Shown: piece after piece, positions 1-7,200 of the stretch
Numbering within the stretch: position 1 is the stretch's first letter
Layout of the letters: every line of letters starts with the position of its first letter
NCBI GenBank assembly: GCA_002869305.1
Contig: PKTC01000471.1
Coordinates: 1-9,211, forward strand
Length of the DNA: 9,211 bases
Direction: 5' to 3'
Source of the DNA: Marinilabiliales bacterium
GTDB taxonomy: Bacteria; Bacteroidota; Bacteroidia; Bacteroidales; UBA12077
Notes under the pieces: model-generated
Told to the model about the DNA's origin: nothing
The model's database searches: none
Seen by the model: only the letters and a program-made list of their open reading frames with translations
Translations under genes and position numbers: made by a program

Positions 1-3000
1 AATGAAATATCAGAAAATCTAAACACTAAGATTGAAGTTGAGTCGGTAAATTTTCGTTTTTTCAATAAAGTAGTTCTTATAAATGTTTACGTAGAGGATC
101 AGCTTCAAGATACTTTAATGTATTCAAAAGAAATAATATGTAGTCTTAGCAAATTGGATCGAAAAGAGAAAATTATCGACATCAAAGCGATCAATCTCCA
201 AGAAGCAAAAATTTACTTGAATAAATTTGATTCATTGCAACCAATCAACTTAATATTCTCTAAAGATTCAATGTCTTACAATGATTCTGCATCTCAAAAT
301 AAAAAGAAATGGGAAGTTTTATTCAAGAATATTGAAATGCACAATTCAGTTTTTTGGTATAAATCTTTCCGTAAAAAAGAAAGACCTAATGGCGTAATTA
401 ATTTCAATGATCTTATTTGTTATATTGAAGATTTAGATGTTCGTGATTTGAAAATTGAAAATGGGGTTGTTAACTTTTATACTAAAAAACTCAAGTTTAA
501 AGAAAAAACAGGTTTTTATGCTTACAATGTTAAGTTTCTTATGAGTATAGGAAAAGAACACATGATTTTCAAAAATGTAAAAATCAGAACTCCATATTCT
601 TACATTAATTCGGATTCAGTTGTTTTTAGACACAATAATTATGATGAATATCAACAATTTGCAAAGAACATTTATCTAGACTTTGCATTTCAGGAATCCA
701 ACGTCAGTTTTAACGATATTGCTTATTATTCATCAATTTTCAAAGATATTCCTATTAATATAGTTCTCTCTGGAAGAGTTTATAGCAAACTTAGTTCGTT
801 TAAAGGAAAAGACCTAAGCTTTCAAATTGGAGAGCAAACTGAATTAATAACCGATTTTAGTCTGAATGGATTACCTGACTACAATGAGATGTTTATGTAT
901 ATTGATTTTAAAAAATTAACAACTTATGCTAAAGATTTTGAGATTATTAACAAATTCCTTAAAAACAATAAAAAAATCTCTATTCCAGAAAGCTTTGACA
1001 AACTTGGAATAATTAACTACAAAGGTAACTTTGCTGGTTTTTATGATGATTTTGTAACATACGGAAAATTCACTTCTGATTTAGGGGATGTTTCTACTGA
1101 CATTTCTTTGCGTCCTGACATTTCTCAAAGCCTTGCCTTTAGTGGAAATTTAGTCACAAATGATTTCAATGTAGGTGAATTATTTCCGGGAACTGAACGA
1201 ATTGGAAGAATTAGCGCTGATGCTAACATTAAAGGCTCTTTGAATACAAAGAAAGAAGTAGATGCAACTACAAAAGGAGTTATTCATAATATTGAAATCA
1301 ATGATTACAATTATCAAAATATTCAAATAGACGGATTTCTTACTGAGAATACCTACGATGGGTTTCTAAGTATTGCTGATCCAAATATTGAGTTAGATTT
1401 CCAGGGAGGAATAGATTTTTCAAAAGAAATACCGAGCTTTAATTTTGTTGCTTCTGTTCCAAGTACTAATTTATATGGTTTAAATATTGATAAAAAGGAC
1501 AGCACATCTCAACTATCTTTTGAAATCAGTGCAAAATTTGAAGGTGTTAATATAGACGATATTGTGGGTGAAGTAAATTTTAATAAAGCCAGTATAAGAA
1601 AATTAAACACTGAACTTATTTTTGATACCTTAAAACTTGTATCGTATCAGCAAGCAGATACACAAAAGATTGAATTAATCTCAGACTATATTAATGCTTT
1701 ATTAGTGGGGAATTATAAGCCTAGTACGCTAGCACAATCTATAAAAAATCTATATTTTAATTACCTGCCTGATTTAGTTAAGAATACTGCAGACACGGTT
1801 CAACTTGAATTTAATAACAGTTTTAATTTACATTTAGAGTTAAAAGAAACAAACATACTTAGTAGATTTTTTATTCCTAGTGTTTATTGTGCAGATAACT
1901 CCACCTTACATTTAAGCTTTGATGATCATTTAAAAAGTTTTCAGCTTAACGCTCATTCAAATGAATTCAAATTTAAGAATCACACATTTATCGACATTAC
2001 ATCCAACACATTCTCTAATGATAGTATCTTTACCATATTCACAAAATGTAGCAGTTTTTTACTAAACAACTATTTTGAACTAGAGAATTTTAAAACAACT
2101 ACACTTACACATCGAAATAATATTGACTTAAAAATTGATTGGAATAATAACGATACTACCGATTATGAAGGTAAAATACTTGCTTCAACGTTTATAAAAC
2201 AAAAAGAACCTTATGGTAATCCTTCTTTTACGTTTACAATATTACCATCTCAAGTTGTTGTTAATGATTCTTTGTGGTTTATTAGTAAATCTCAGGTAAA
2301 ACTTGATACAACATCTCTATATTTCAATAATTTTAAAATAAATCATGGTCTTCAGAATTTTGTTATAAACGGCAAAGTTTCTGAAAATCCTAATGATACA
2401 CTATTTTTTGAATTTGATAATTTGAATCTTTCACATTTAAACCTTATTACTAAAGAAAAGAAACTGGTTTTTGAAGGAATTATTAATGGAAAAGCAAATT
2501 TTTCAAGCATCTTTGACAATCCATTATTTTATTCCGACATTAAAATAGATAATTTGGTCTTAAATGATGAAGCGTTTGGATTTACACAAATTTATAGTCG
2601 TTGGATTGAATCTGCTCAGGCTATTCAATTAGAAGCATCTACACTAATTAATGATAAGAGAGCTATTAATATATCTGGTAATTACTATCCAGTTGATAAA
2701 AACATTATGTTCAATATCGTACTCGATAAATTAGGATTAAATGTTCTGAATCCTTATTTAAAAAGTTTTGCTTCAGATATTTCAGGACAAAGCGATGGTA
2801 CCGTCCTTGTCACTGGCAACTTGAATAAACCTGTTTTTAATGGCAGCTTGTTTATGCAAGATGCAGCCATGAATATTGACTACATCAAAACAAGATATAA
2901 TTTCACAACAGAAGTTGTCGTAAATCAAAATAAATTAGAATTTAATAGTGTTAGTGCCCTGGATACATATGGAAATCAAGGAATTACTAATGGATTTGTA

Positions 3001-4341
3001 AAATTTGGACCAAATAAAAATATCAGCTTTGATTTTAACATAAACACAGATAAGATTCTTGCTTTAAATACAACAAGTAATGATAATGAAACTTTTTTTG
3101 GTACTGCTTTTGTTTCAGGAGTTGTTAACATTACAGGAAATAGAGAAAATACTTTTCTTGACATATCAGCCAAAACGGAAAGGGATACTAAAGTTAGTAT
3201 ACCTTTAACAAGATTTCAAAATAGTGATCAAGATAACTTCATAACTTTCACAAATAACAATAATGAGACTGCAACAGTCATACAACCTGAATTTAGCAAT
3301 GACTACTCTGGTTTCAATCTGAATTTCGATATAGAAATAACTCCAGATGCTGAAGCATTGCTCATTTTCGATTCAAAAATAGGAGATATCATTCGAGGAA
3401 ATGGTGAAGGCAATCTTACTATGGAAATGGATGGAAATAATGATTTTAAGATGTATGGTGATTTTAATATAGAAGAAGGAGATTATTTATTCACACTACA
3501 AAACGTAATTAATAAAAAATTTAAAATAAAAAAAGGTGGTACTATCCTTTGGAATGGAGAACCTGCAGATGCTAATATTGACTTGCAAGCAGTTTATACC
3601 TTAAGAACATCATTAAATAACCTGGTAGATTCCTCAAGCACATATTACTCCAATGAAGATTATAAAAAACGTATTCCGGTTGAATGTCAAGTATTTTTGA
3701 CGAATAGACTTACAAATCCAGATATTGCATTTGATTTAAATCTCCCAACAGCTGATGAAGAGTCAAAAACATTGCTAAAAACAGCAATTAATACTGAAGA
3801 AAAATTAAATAAACAATTTCTTTCATTGTTGGTATTAAATTCATTTCTACCTGAACAATCGGGAACGGAAAGTAGTTTTAATACAAGCACAAGCACTGCT
3901 GGACTAGGAACTGTTACAACCAGCGAGTTACTATCGAATCAATTAAGTCATTGGTTGTCTCAAATAAGCGATGAGTGGGATATTGGTGTTAATTATCGTC
4001 CGGGCGATGAAATTTCTAAAGATGAAGTTGAAGTTGCATTATCAACACAAATATTTGATGATAGGGTAAGTATTAATGGAAATGTTGGTTATGGAGGTCA
4101 AACAGTTGATCAGGCAAGTAATATTGTTGGTGACTTTAATTTAGAAGTAAAATTAAACCAAAGTGGAAAACTTAGACTTAGAGCTTTTAATGAGTCAAAT
4201 GACAAATTATTATATGAAGATAGTCCATATACTCAAGGTGTTGGTATCTTTTACCGAGAAGAATTTAGTTCATTTTCTGAACTAATGAATAAATTTTGGA
4301 ATAGATTTCGCAGAAAGAAAGAAGATGATAAAAGCGAGTAA
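1..4341 (+). CDS. tamB: TamB/AsmA-like translocation and assembly protein (DUF490 family), 5'-partial
   Basis: The reading frame is open from base 1 with no stop before TAA at 4339-4341, so the gene starts upstream of the window; the ATG at 118 is internal. About 1446 residues are visible, and I count residues from base 1. Most of the protein is repetitive, beta-strand-rich sequence with alternating hydrophobic and polar residues and many Asn, Asp, Ser and Thr, as expected of the long lipid-binding beta-groove of AsmA/TamB proteins. The C-terminal quarter carries the TamB signature: GDYLFTLQNV near residue 1160, then KKFKIKKGGTILWNG near 1172, and a C-terminal strand region (EWDIGVNYRPGD near 1325, DDRVSINGNVGYGG near 1353). 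It ends in a basic tail. The start of the visible part (VNFRFFNKVVLINVYVEDQ) resembles the N-terminal region of Bacteroidota members, so probably only the membrane anchor and a short stretch are missing. In the family, TamB is anchored in the inner membrane, spans the periplasm, and is implicated in outer-membrane protein assembly (with TamA) and phospholipid transport. The family call is firm; the exact cargo is unknown. Confidence 0.88.
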   Translation, partial: NEISENLNTKIEVESVNFRFFNKVVLINVYVEDQLQDTLMYSKEIICSLSKLDRKEKIIDIKAINLQEAKIYLNKFDSLQPINLIFSKDSMSYNDSASQNKKKWEVLFKNIEMHNSVFWYKSFRKKERPNGVINFNDLICYIEDLDVRDLKIENGVVNFYTKKLKFKEKTGFYAYNVKFLMSIGKEHMIFKNVKIRTPYSYINSDSVVFRHNNYDEYQQFAKNIYLDFAFQESNVSFNDIAYYSSIFKDIPINIVLSGRVYSKLSSFKGKDLSFQIGEQTELITDFSLNGLPDYNEMFMYIDFKKLTTYAKDFEIINKFLKNNKKISIPESFDKLGIINYKGNFAGFYDDFVTYGKFTSDLGDVSTDISLRPDISQSLAFSGNLVTNDFNVGELFPGTERIGRISADANIKGSLNTKKEVDATTKGVIHNIEINDYNYQNIQIDGFLTENTYDGFLSIADPNIELDFQGGIDFSKEIPSFNFVASVPSTNLYGLNIDKKDSTSQLSFEISAKFEGVNIDDIVGEVNFNKASIRKLNTELIFDTLKLVSYQQADTQKIELISDYINALLVGNYKPSTLAQSIKNLYFNYLPDLVKNTADTVQLEFNNSFNLHLELKETNILSRFFIPSVYCADNSTLHLSFDDHLKSFQLNAHSNEFKFKNHTFIDITSNTFSNDSIFTIFTKCSSFLLNNYFELENFKTTTLTHRNNIDLKIDWNNNDTTDYEGKILASTFIKQKEPYGNPSFTFTILPSQVVVNDSLWFISKSQVKLDTTSLYFNNFKINHGLQNFVINGKVSENPNDTLFFEFDNLNLSHLNLITKEKKLVFEGIINGKANFSSIFDNPLFYSDIKIDNLVLNDEAFGFTQIYSRWIESAQAIQLEASTLINDKRAINISGNYYPVDKNIMFNIVLDKLGLNVLNPYLKSFASDISGQSDGTVLVTGNLNKPVFNGSLFMQDAAMNIDYIKTRYNFTTEVVVNQNKLEFNSVSALDTYGNQGITNGFVKFGPNKNISFDFNINTDKILALNTTSNDNETFFGTAFVSGVVNITGNRENTFLDISAKTERDTKVSIPLTRFQNSDQDNFITFTNNNNETATVIQPEFSNDYSGFNLNFDIEITPDAEALLIFDSKIGDIIRGNGEGNLTMEMDGNNDFKMYGDFNIEEGDYLFTLQNVINKKFKIKKGGTILWNGEPADANIDLQAVYTLRTSLNNLVDSSSTYYSNEDYKKRIPVECQVFLTNRLTNPDIAFDLNLPTADEESKTLLKTAINTEEKLNKQFLSLLVLNSFLPEQSGTESSFNTSTSTAGLGTVTTSELLSNQLSHWLSQISDEWDIGVNYRPGDEISKDEVEVALSTQIFDDRVSINGNVGYGGQTVDQASNIVGDFNLEVKLNQSGKLRLRAFNESNDKLLYEDSPYTQGVGIFYREEFSSFSELMNKFWNRFRRKKEDDKSE

Positions 4342-4350
4342 TGTTTTTTA

Positions 4351-4358
4351 TAAATTTG
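4351..4358 (+). promoter_or_regulatory. Candidate Bacteroidota -7 element for the exbB-exbD-tonB cluster
   Basis: TAAATTTG matches the Bacteroidota consensus TAnnTTTG exactly. It lies 9 bases after the tamB-like stop codon and would start transcription near 4364, giving a leader of about 60 bases before exbB. I see no good -33 TTTG about 19 bases upstream, where the sequence is still coding. No intrinsic terminator separates the tamB-like gene from exbB, so read-through from upstream is also possible. In such A+T-rich DNA an 8-base match with four to six informative positions can arise by chance. Confidence 0.33.
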
Positions 4359-4425
4359 TAGAATCAAAATTTAAAATATTAATCCTTAAATAACGTTTAG
4401 TAATCAAATCTAATTATTTATAAAT

Positions 4426-5124
4426 ATGACTAATTTATTCATGCTATTGCAGATTAGCTTATCAGATACAACCAACACAAATATTGCCGAAGCAGGTGAG
4501 CTAAAATTATCTTACTGGGAGCTAGCTCTGAAAGGTGGGTGGATTATGATTCCAATCGTAATTCTTTCCATTGTTGCTGTGTATATTTTTATCGAGAGGT
4601 ATTTTGCTATCAAAAAAGCATCTCAAACAGATATCAATTTTATGAATAAAATAAAAGATTATATACATGATGATAAAATTGATTCTGCATTAACACTATG
4701 TCAGTCAACAGATAGTCCTGTTGCTAGAATGATTGAAAAAGGATTACAAAGAATTGGTCGACCACTAAATGATATTAATGCTGCCATTGAAAATGTAGGA
4801 AATCTTGAGATATCTCAACTGGAAAAAAACTTACCTGCATTAGCTACAGTTTCAGGAGCAGCTCCAATGATTGGATTCTTAGGAACTGTAATGGGCATGA
4901 TTCGTGCATTTTATGATATGTCAAATGCTGGAAATAATATTGATGTTAGCTTGCTCTCCAATGGTATTTACACGGCTATGGTAACTACTGTAGCAGGATT
5001 AATGGTAGGTATTGTTGGTTACTTAGCATATAATATATTAGTTGCTAGAGTTGAGAAAGTAGTTTTTCAATTAGAAGCAAATACTTCTGAATTTATGGAT
5101 CTTCTTAACGAACCAGTAGAATAA
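4426..5124 (+). CDS. exbB: ExbB/TolQ/MotA-family proton channel protein
   Basis: This 232-residue protein is an inner-membrane subunit of the proton-driven motor that energises TonB or TolA. It has the family's three membrane segments: about residues 38-57 (IMIPIVILSIVAVYIFIER), 138-160 and 184-205. The hallmark sequences are present: APMIGFLGTVMGMIRAF (residues 146-162) entering the pore helix, and TAMVTTVAGLMVGI (183-196) in the third helix. Between the first and second membrane segments lies a mainly helical cytoplasmic region (residues 62-135). The short N-terminus (MTNLFMLLQISLSD) is mildly hydrophobic and may be a periplasmic lead-in. The ATG at 4426 is preceded by A+T-rich DNA without a Shine-Dalgarno sequence, usual for this phylum; an internal ATG at 4441 is a less likely start. 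It begins a cluster with exbD 6 bases downstream. TolQ cannot be excluded from sequence alone. Confidence 0.93.
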   Translation: MTNLFMLLQISLSDTTNTNIAEAGELKLSYWELALKGGWIMIPIVILSIVAVYIFIERYFAIKKASQTDINFMNKIKDYIHDDKIDSALTLCQSTDSPVARMIEKGLQRIGRPLNDINAAIENVGNLEISQLEKNLPALATVSGAAPMIGFLGTVMGMIRAFYDMSNAGNNIDVSLLSNGIYTAMVTTVAGLMVGIVGYLAYNILVARVEKVVFQLEANTSEFMDLLNEPVE

Positions 5125-5130
5125 TAAATT

Positions 5131-5529
5131 ATGGCTTTAAAAAGAAGAAGTAAAGTAAATCCTAATTTTAGTATGTCGTCAATGACCGACATTGTATTTC
5201 TATTGCTAATATTCTTTATGGTTACATCTACACTTATTGCACCGAATGCCTTGAAGCTTTTGTTACCTAAGAGCACTCATCAGACATCAGCAAATGCAAT
5301 TACAACCATATCGATTACGAAGGATTTAAATTATTACGTAGAAACAACTCAGGTTCCATTTGAGGATATCGAAGGTATTTTACTAAATCGTTTTCAAACT
5401 CAAGGAATTGAGGAACCAACTATTTCTTTGCATTGTGATCAGAACATTCCTGTGCATGCTATGGTTAAAGTTATGAACATTGCCAAAGACAATAAGTGGA
5501 AACTAATACTAGCAACACAAGCTAATTAA
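5131..5529 (+). CDS. exbD: ExbD/TolR-family biopolymer transport protein
   Basis: This 132-residue protein is the ExbD/TolR partner of the channel. A basic N-terminus (MALKRRSKVNPNFSMSSM) faces the cytoplasm, followed by a single membrane helix at about residues 19-36 (TDIVFLLLIFFMVTST). That helix carries the essential family aspartate, here Asp20, which corresponds to the proton-binding Asp of E. coli ExbD and TolR. Residues 40-132 form the periplasmic domain, with the usual LPK motif just after the membrane (LLLPKST) and a C-terminal fold around HCDQNIPVHAMVKVMNIAK. The length is normal for the family. It starts 6 bases after exbB and stops 1 base before the tonB-like gene, so the three are surely one transcriptional unit, possibly with translational coupling. 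Confidence 0.93.
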   Translation: MALKRRSKVNPNFSMSSMTDIVFLLLIFFMVTSTLIAPNALKLLLPKSTHQTSANAITTISITKDLNYYVETTQVPFEDIEGILLNRFQTQGIEEPTISLHCDQNIPVHAMVKVMNIAKDNKWKLILATQAN

Positions 5530-5530
5530 T

Positions 5531-6349
5531 ATGTCATATTTTAAAGAACATAAAACAGGTATTATTGGTACAATAGTTTTTCATGTAATTATTGCTGCCA
5601 TATTTATGTTCTTTGGATATACAACGCCACTCCCATTGCCTGATGAAGAAGGAATCTTAATAAACTTTGGAGATGACGAAGATGGTTTTGGTCAGGTAGA
5701 ACCCCAGTATTCACAGTCAAGTAGCCAACAAACTGTGCAGGAAGAACAAGAATCAGTACCTGAAACTTCAACTTCAGATGCCTCAGATGGAGCAGTTACT
5801 CAGGATTATGAAGAAGCGCCCGCGGTAAAAGAACAAGGTAAAAAAGAAGAAAAGAAGGAAGTTAAAACTGAAATTAAACCGGAACCAAAGGAAGAAGTTA
5901 CGGAAGTTAAAAAAGAAGAACAAAAAGTTAACGAAAGAGCTTTGTTGCCAGGTCGGGACAGGACCAATGATAGTAATAGCAGTGAAGGTGAAACTCAAGG
6001 AGATAAAAACCAGGGTTCAACAACCGGTTCTGTTGATTCTCAAAATCATGTAGGTGGAGAAAGTATGGGTACAAGTGGAACGAGTTTTAGCTTAAGCGGG
6101 AGAAACCCTGAATCATTACCAAAACCAGATTATAACTATCAAATTGAAGGAAAAGTAGTTGTTGAAATCACAGTTGATAAATATGGAAATGTAACCAATG
6201 CTAATCCTGGTGTAAAAGGAAGTACAACACTTGATGCTAATTTATTGGCAGCTGCAAAAAAAGCTGCTCTAAGAGCAAAATTTGATAAAAAACCTGATGC
6301 ACCTGCGTATCAGAAAGGAACTATTACTTATTTCTTTAGGTTGCAATAG
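5531..6349 (+). CDS. tonB: TonB/TolA-like energy transducer
   Basis: This 272-residue protein is the likely force-transmitting arm of the ExbB-ExbD motor encoded just upstream. It has a short cytoplasmic N-terminus and one membrane helix at about residues 10-29. Thr14 and His18 in that helix have the spacing of the SxxxH motif that TonB uses to couple to ExbB-ExbD. Residues 35-200 are a low-complexity periplasmic linker: an acidic start (PDEEGILINFGDDEDGFG), a Gln/Ser/Glu part, a block at 100-136 with 11 Lys and 12 Glu, then a Gly/Ser/Asn-rich stretch. Residues about 200-272 form a TonB C-terminal domain (GKVVVEITVDKYGNV, then LLAAAKKAALRAKF, ending TITYFFRLQ). The Lys/Glu-rich linker is more like TolA than the Pro-Lys/Pro-Glu rod of classical TonB, but the C-terminal domain is TonB-like. 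The symbol is therefore by family; the outer-membrane partner is unknown. The final 14 bases overlap the convergent permease gene. Confidence 0.85.
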   Translation: MSYFKEHKTGIIGTIVFHVIIAAIFMFFGYTTPLPLPDEEGILINFGDDEDGFGQVEPQYSQSSSQQTVQEEQESVPETSTSDASDGAVTQDYEEAPAVKEQGKKEEKKEVKTEIKPEPKEEVTEVKKEEQKVNERALLPGRDRTNDSNSSEGETQGDKNQGSTTGSVDSQNHVGGESMGTSGTSFSLSGRNPESLPKPDYNYQIEGKVVVEITVDKYGNVTNANPGVKGSTTLDANLLAAAKKAALRAKFDKKPDAPAYQKGTITYFFRLQ

Positions 6350-7112
6350 ATTTAATCCAGTCGAATCCTCCAAGAAGTTTTATTGCAGAAACCGAAATTG
6401 CAATCAATAAAATATATCGGACAAATTTAGGCCCCCAACTTACCGTTGCTCTGGCTCCAACAAATGCACCTAACATATTACCTACCGCCAAAATTAAACC
6501 CAATTTGTAATCCACCTGATTGTTTATCATAAAAATAACCAAAGCCAGGGGAGTGTATAGCAAAACAATAAAAACCTTTAAGGCGTTGGCACGAACCAAA
6601 TCAAGTCCTGCTCCCAAAACTAAGCCAGCTAATAAAAAGAAACCCACGCCTGCCTGTATAAATCCTCCATACATTCCTATAAAAAAGAAAATAATCATTT
6701 GCAATATTCCCGGTTTTGGATTTACATCTCCTGCTTTTCCTTTAATCCATTTATCAGGTTTGTATACAATGATAAAGAACATAAAAACCAATAAACCTCC
6801 AATGGTTTTTCGCATAATGTCCTCATTCAAATTTATTGCAATCTGAGCACCAATAACAGAGCCTACAACAGCAGGAATTCCCAACCAAAGTCCATGTTTA
6901 AAATCCAGTACCTTTTGTTTTTTAAAACTGGCAACTCCCACAACATTCTGCAACAGAATTGCTATCCGATTGGTTCCGTTAGCGACATTGGCCGGCAAGC
7001 CAAGAAACATGAGTAACGGAAGAGTTAATAATGATCCACTGCCAGCAAGAGTATTAATAAATCCGGCAATAAATCCAACTCCAATAACAGCTACAATAAG
7101 ATACCATTCCAT
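6336..7112 (-). CDS. TauE/SafE-family membrane permease (sulfite/anion exporter family)
   Basis: This 258-residue protein is almost wholly hydrophobic, with roughly eight to ten membrane segments, and belongs to the TSUP (TauE/SafE, old DUF81) family. The internal duplication typical of the family is visible: GFINTLAGSGSLLTLPLL at residues 17-34 and GFIQAGVGFFLLAGLVLG at 150-167 are equivalent halves. Further family features are NGTNRIAILLQNVVGV (45-60), RANALKVFIVLLYTPLA (174-190) and GNMLGAFVGARA (211-222). Family members carry sulfite, sulfoacetate, taurine-related or other small organic anions, so the substrate cannot be assigned. The length is normal. The ATG at 7110-7112 gives a natural membrane-inserting N-terminus (MEWYLIVAVIGVGF). 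It is separated from glyA upstream by an intrinsic terminator and so probably has its own promoter; only a poor match (TATATTTA, 7134-7141) is visible. Sampled stretches of the gene are richer in G+C (about 30-45%) than the tamB-like gene (about 25-30%). Confidence 0.9.
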   Translation of the reverse strand: MEWYLIVAVIGVGFIAGFINTLAGSGSLLTLPLLMFLGLPANVANGTNRIAILLQNVVGVASFKKQKVLDFKHGLWLGIPAVVGSVIGAQIAINLNEDIMRKTIGGLLVFMFFIIVYKPDKWIKGKAGDVNPKPGILQMIIFFFIGMYGGFIQAGVGFFLLAGLVLGAGLDLVRANALKVFIVLLYTPLALVIFMINNQVDYKLGLILAVGNMLGAFVGARATVSWGPKFVRYILLIAISVSAIKLLGGFDWIKSIAT

Positions 7113-7154
7113 GAATTTAATTGTTAGTTTCTGTAAATATAAAATTAAATGTAT

Positions 7155-7182
7155 AAAAAAAGCTGCCTAAACAGACAGCTTT
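7155..7182 (-). terminator. Intrinsic terminator of glyA
   Basis: Read on the - strand, a 7-base-pair stem AAAGCTG/CAGCTTT (7176-7182 with 7159-7165) encloses a 10-base loop and is followed by an unbroken run of seven T (7161-7155, partly shared with the stem). It begins 18 bases after the glyA stop codon. On the + strand the hairpin is followed by TAAAA, so it should act only on leftward transcription. It separates glyA from the permease gene downstream on the same strand. Confidence 0.82.
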
Positions 7183-7200
7183 AAAACATAATAAATTCAT

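Noticed and set aside
118..120. ATG at 118 as the start of the tamB-like gene
   Set aside because: The same frame is open back to base 1 and the upstream residues (VNFRFFNKVVLINVYVEDQ) continue the family pattern, so the true start is outside the window.
5783..5998. Open frame on the - strand coding for a strikingly Phe-rich small protein
   Set aside because: It is the antisense shadow of the Lys/Glu-rich linker of the transducer: AAA/GAA codons read backwards give TTT/TTC. It has no independent start signal or family resemblance.
6342..6387. Inverted repeat TGCAATA (6342-6348) and TATTGCA (6381-6387) at the convergent junction, as a possible terminator
   Set aside because: The stem is only 7 A/T-rich pairs with a loop of over 30 bases and no T-run follows on either strand.
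6520..6846. Open frame on the + strand inside the permease gene
   Set aside because: It lies wholly within the well-supported TauE/SafE gene on the other strand and its Lys/Pro-rich translation resembles no family I recognise.
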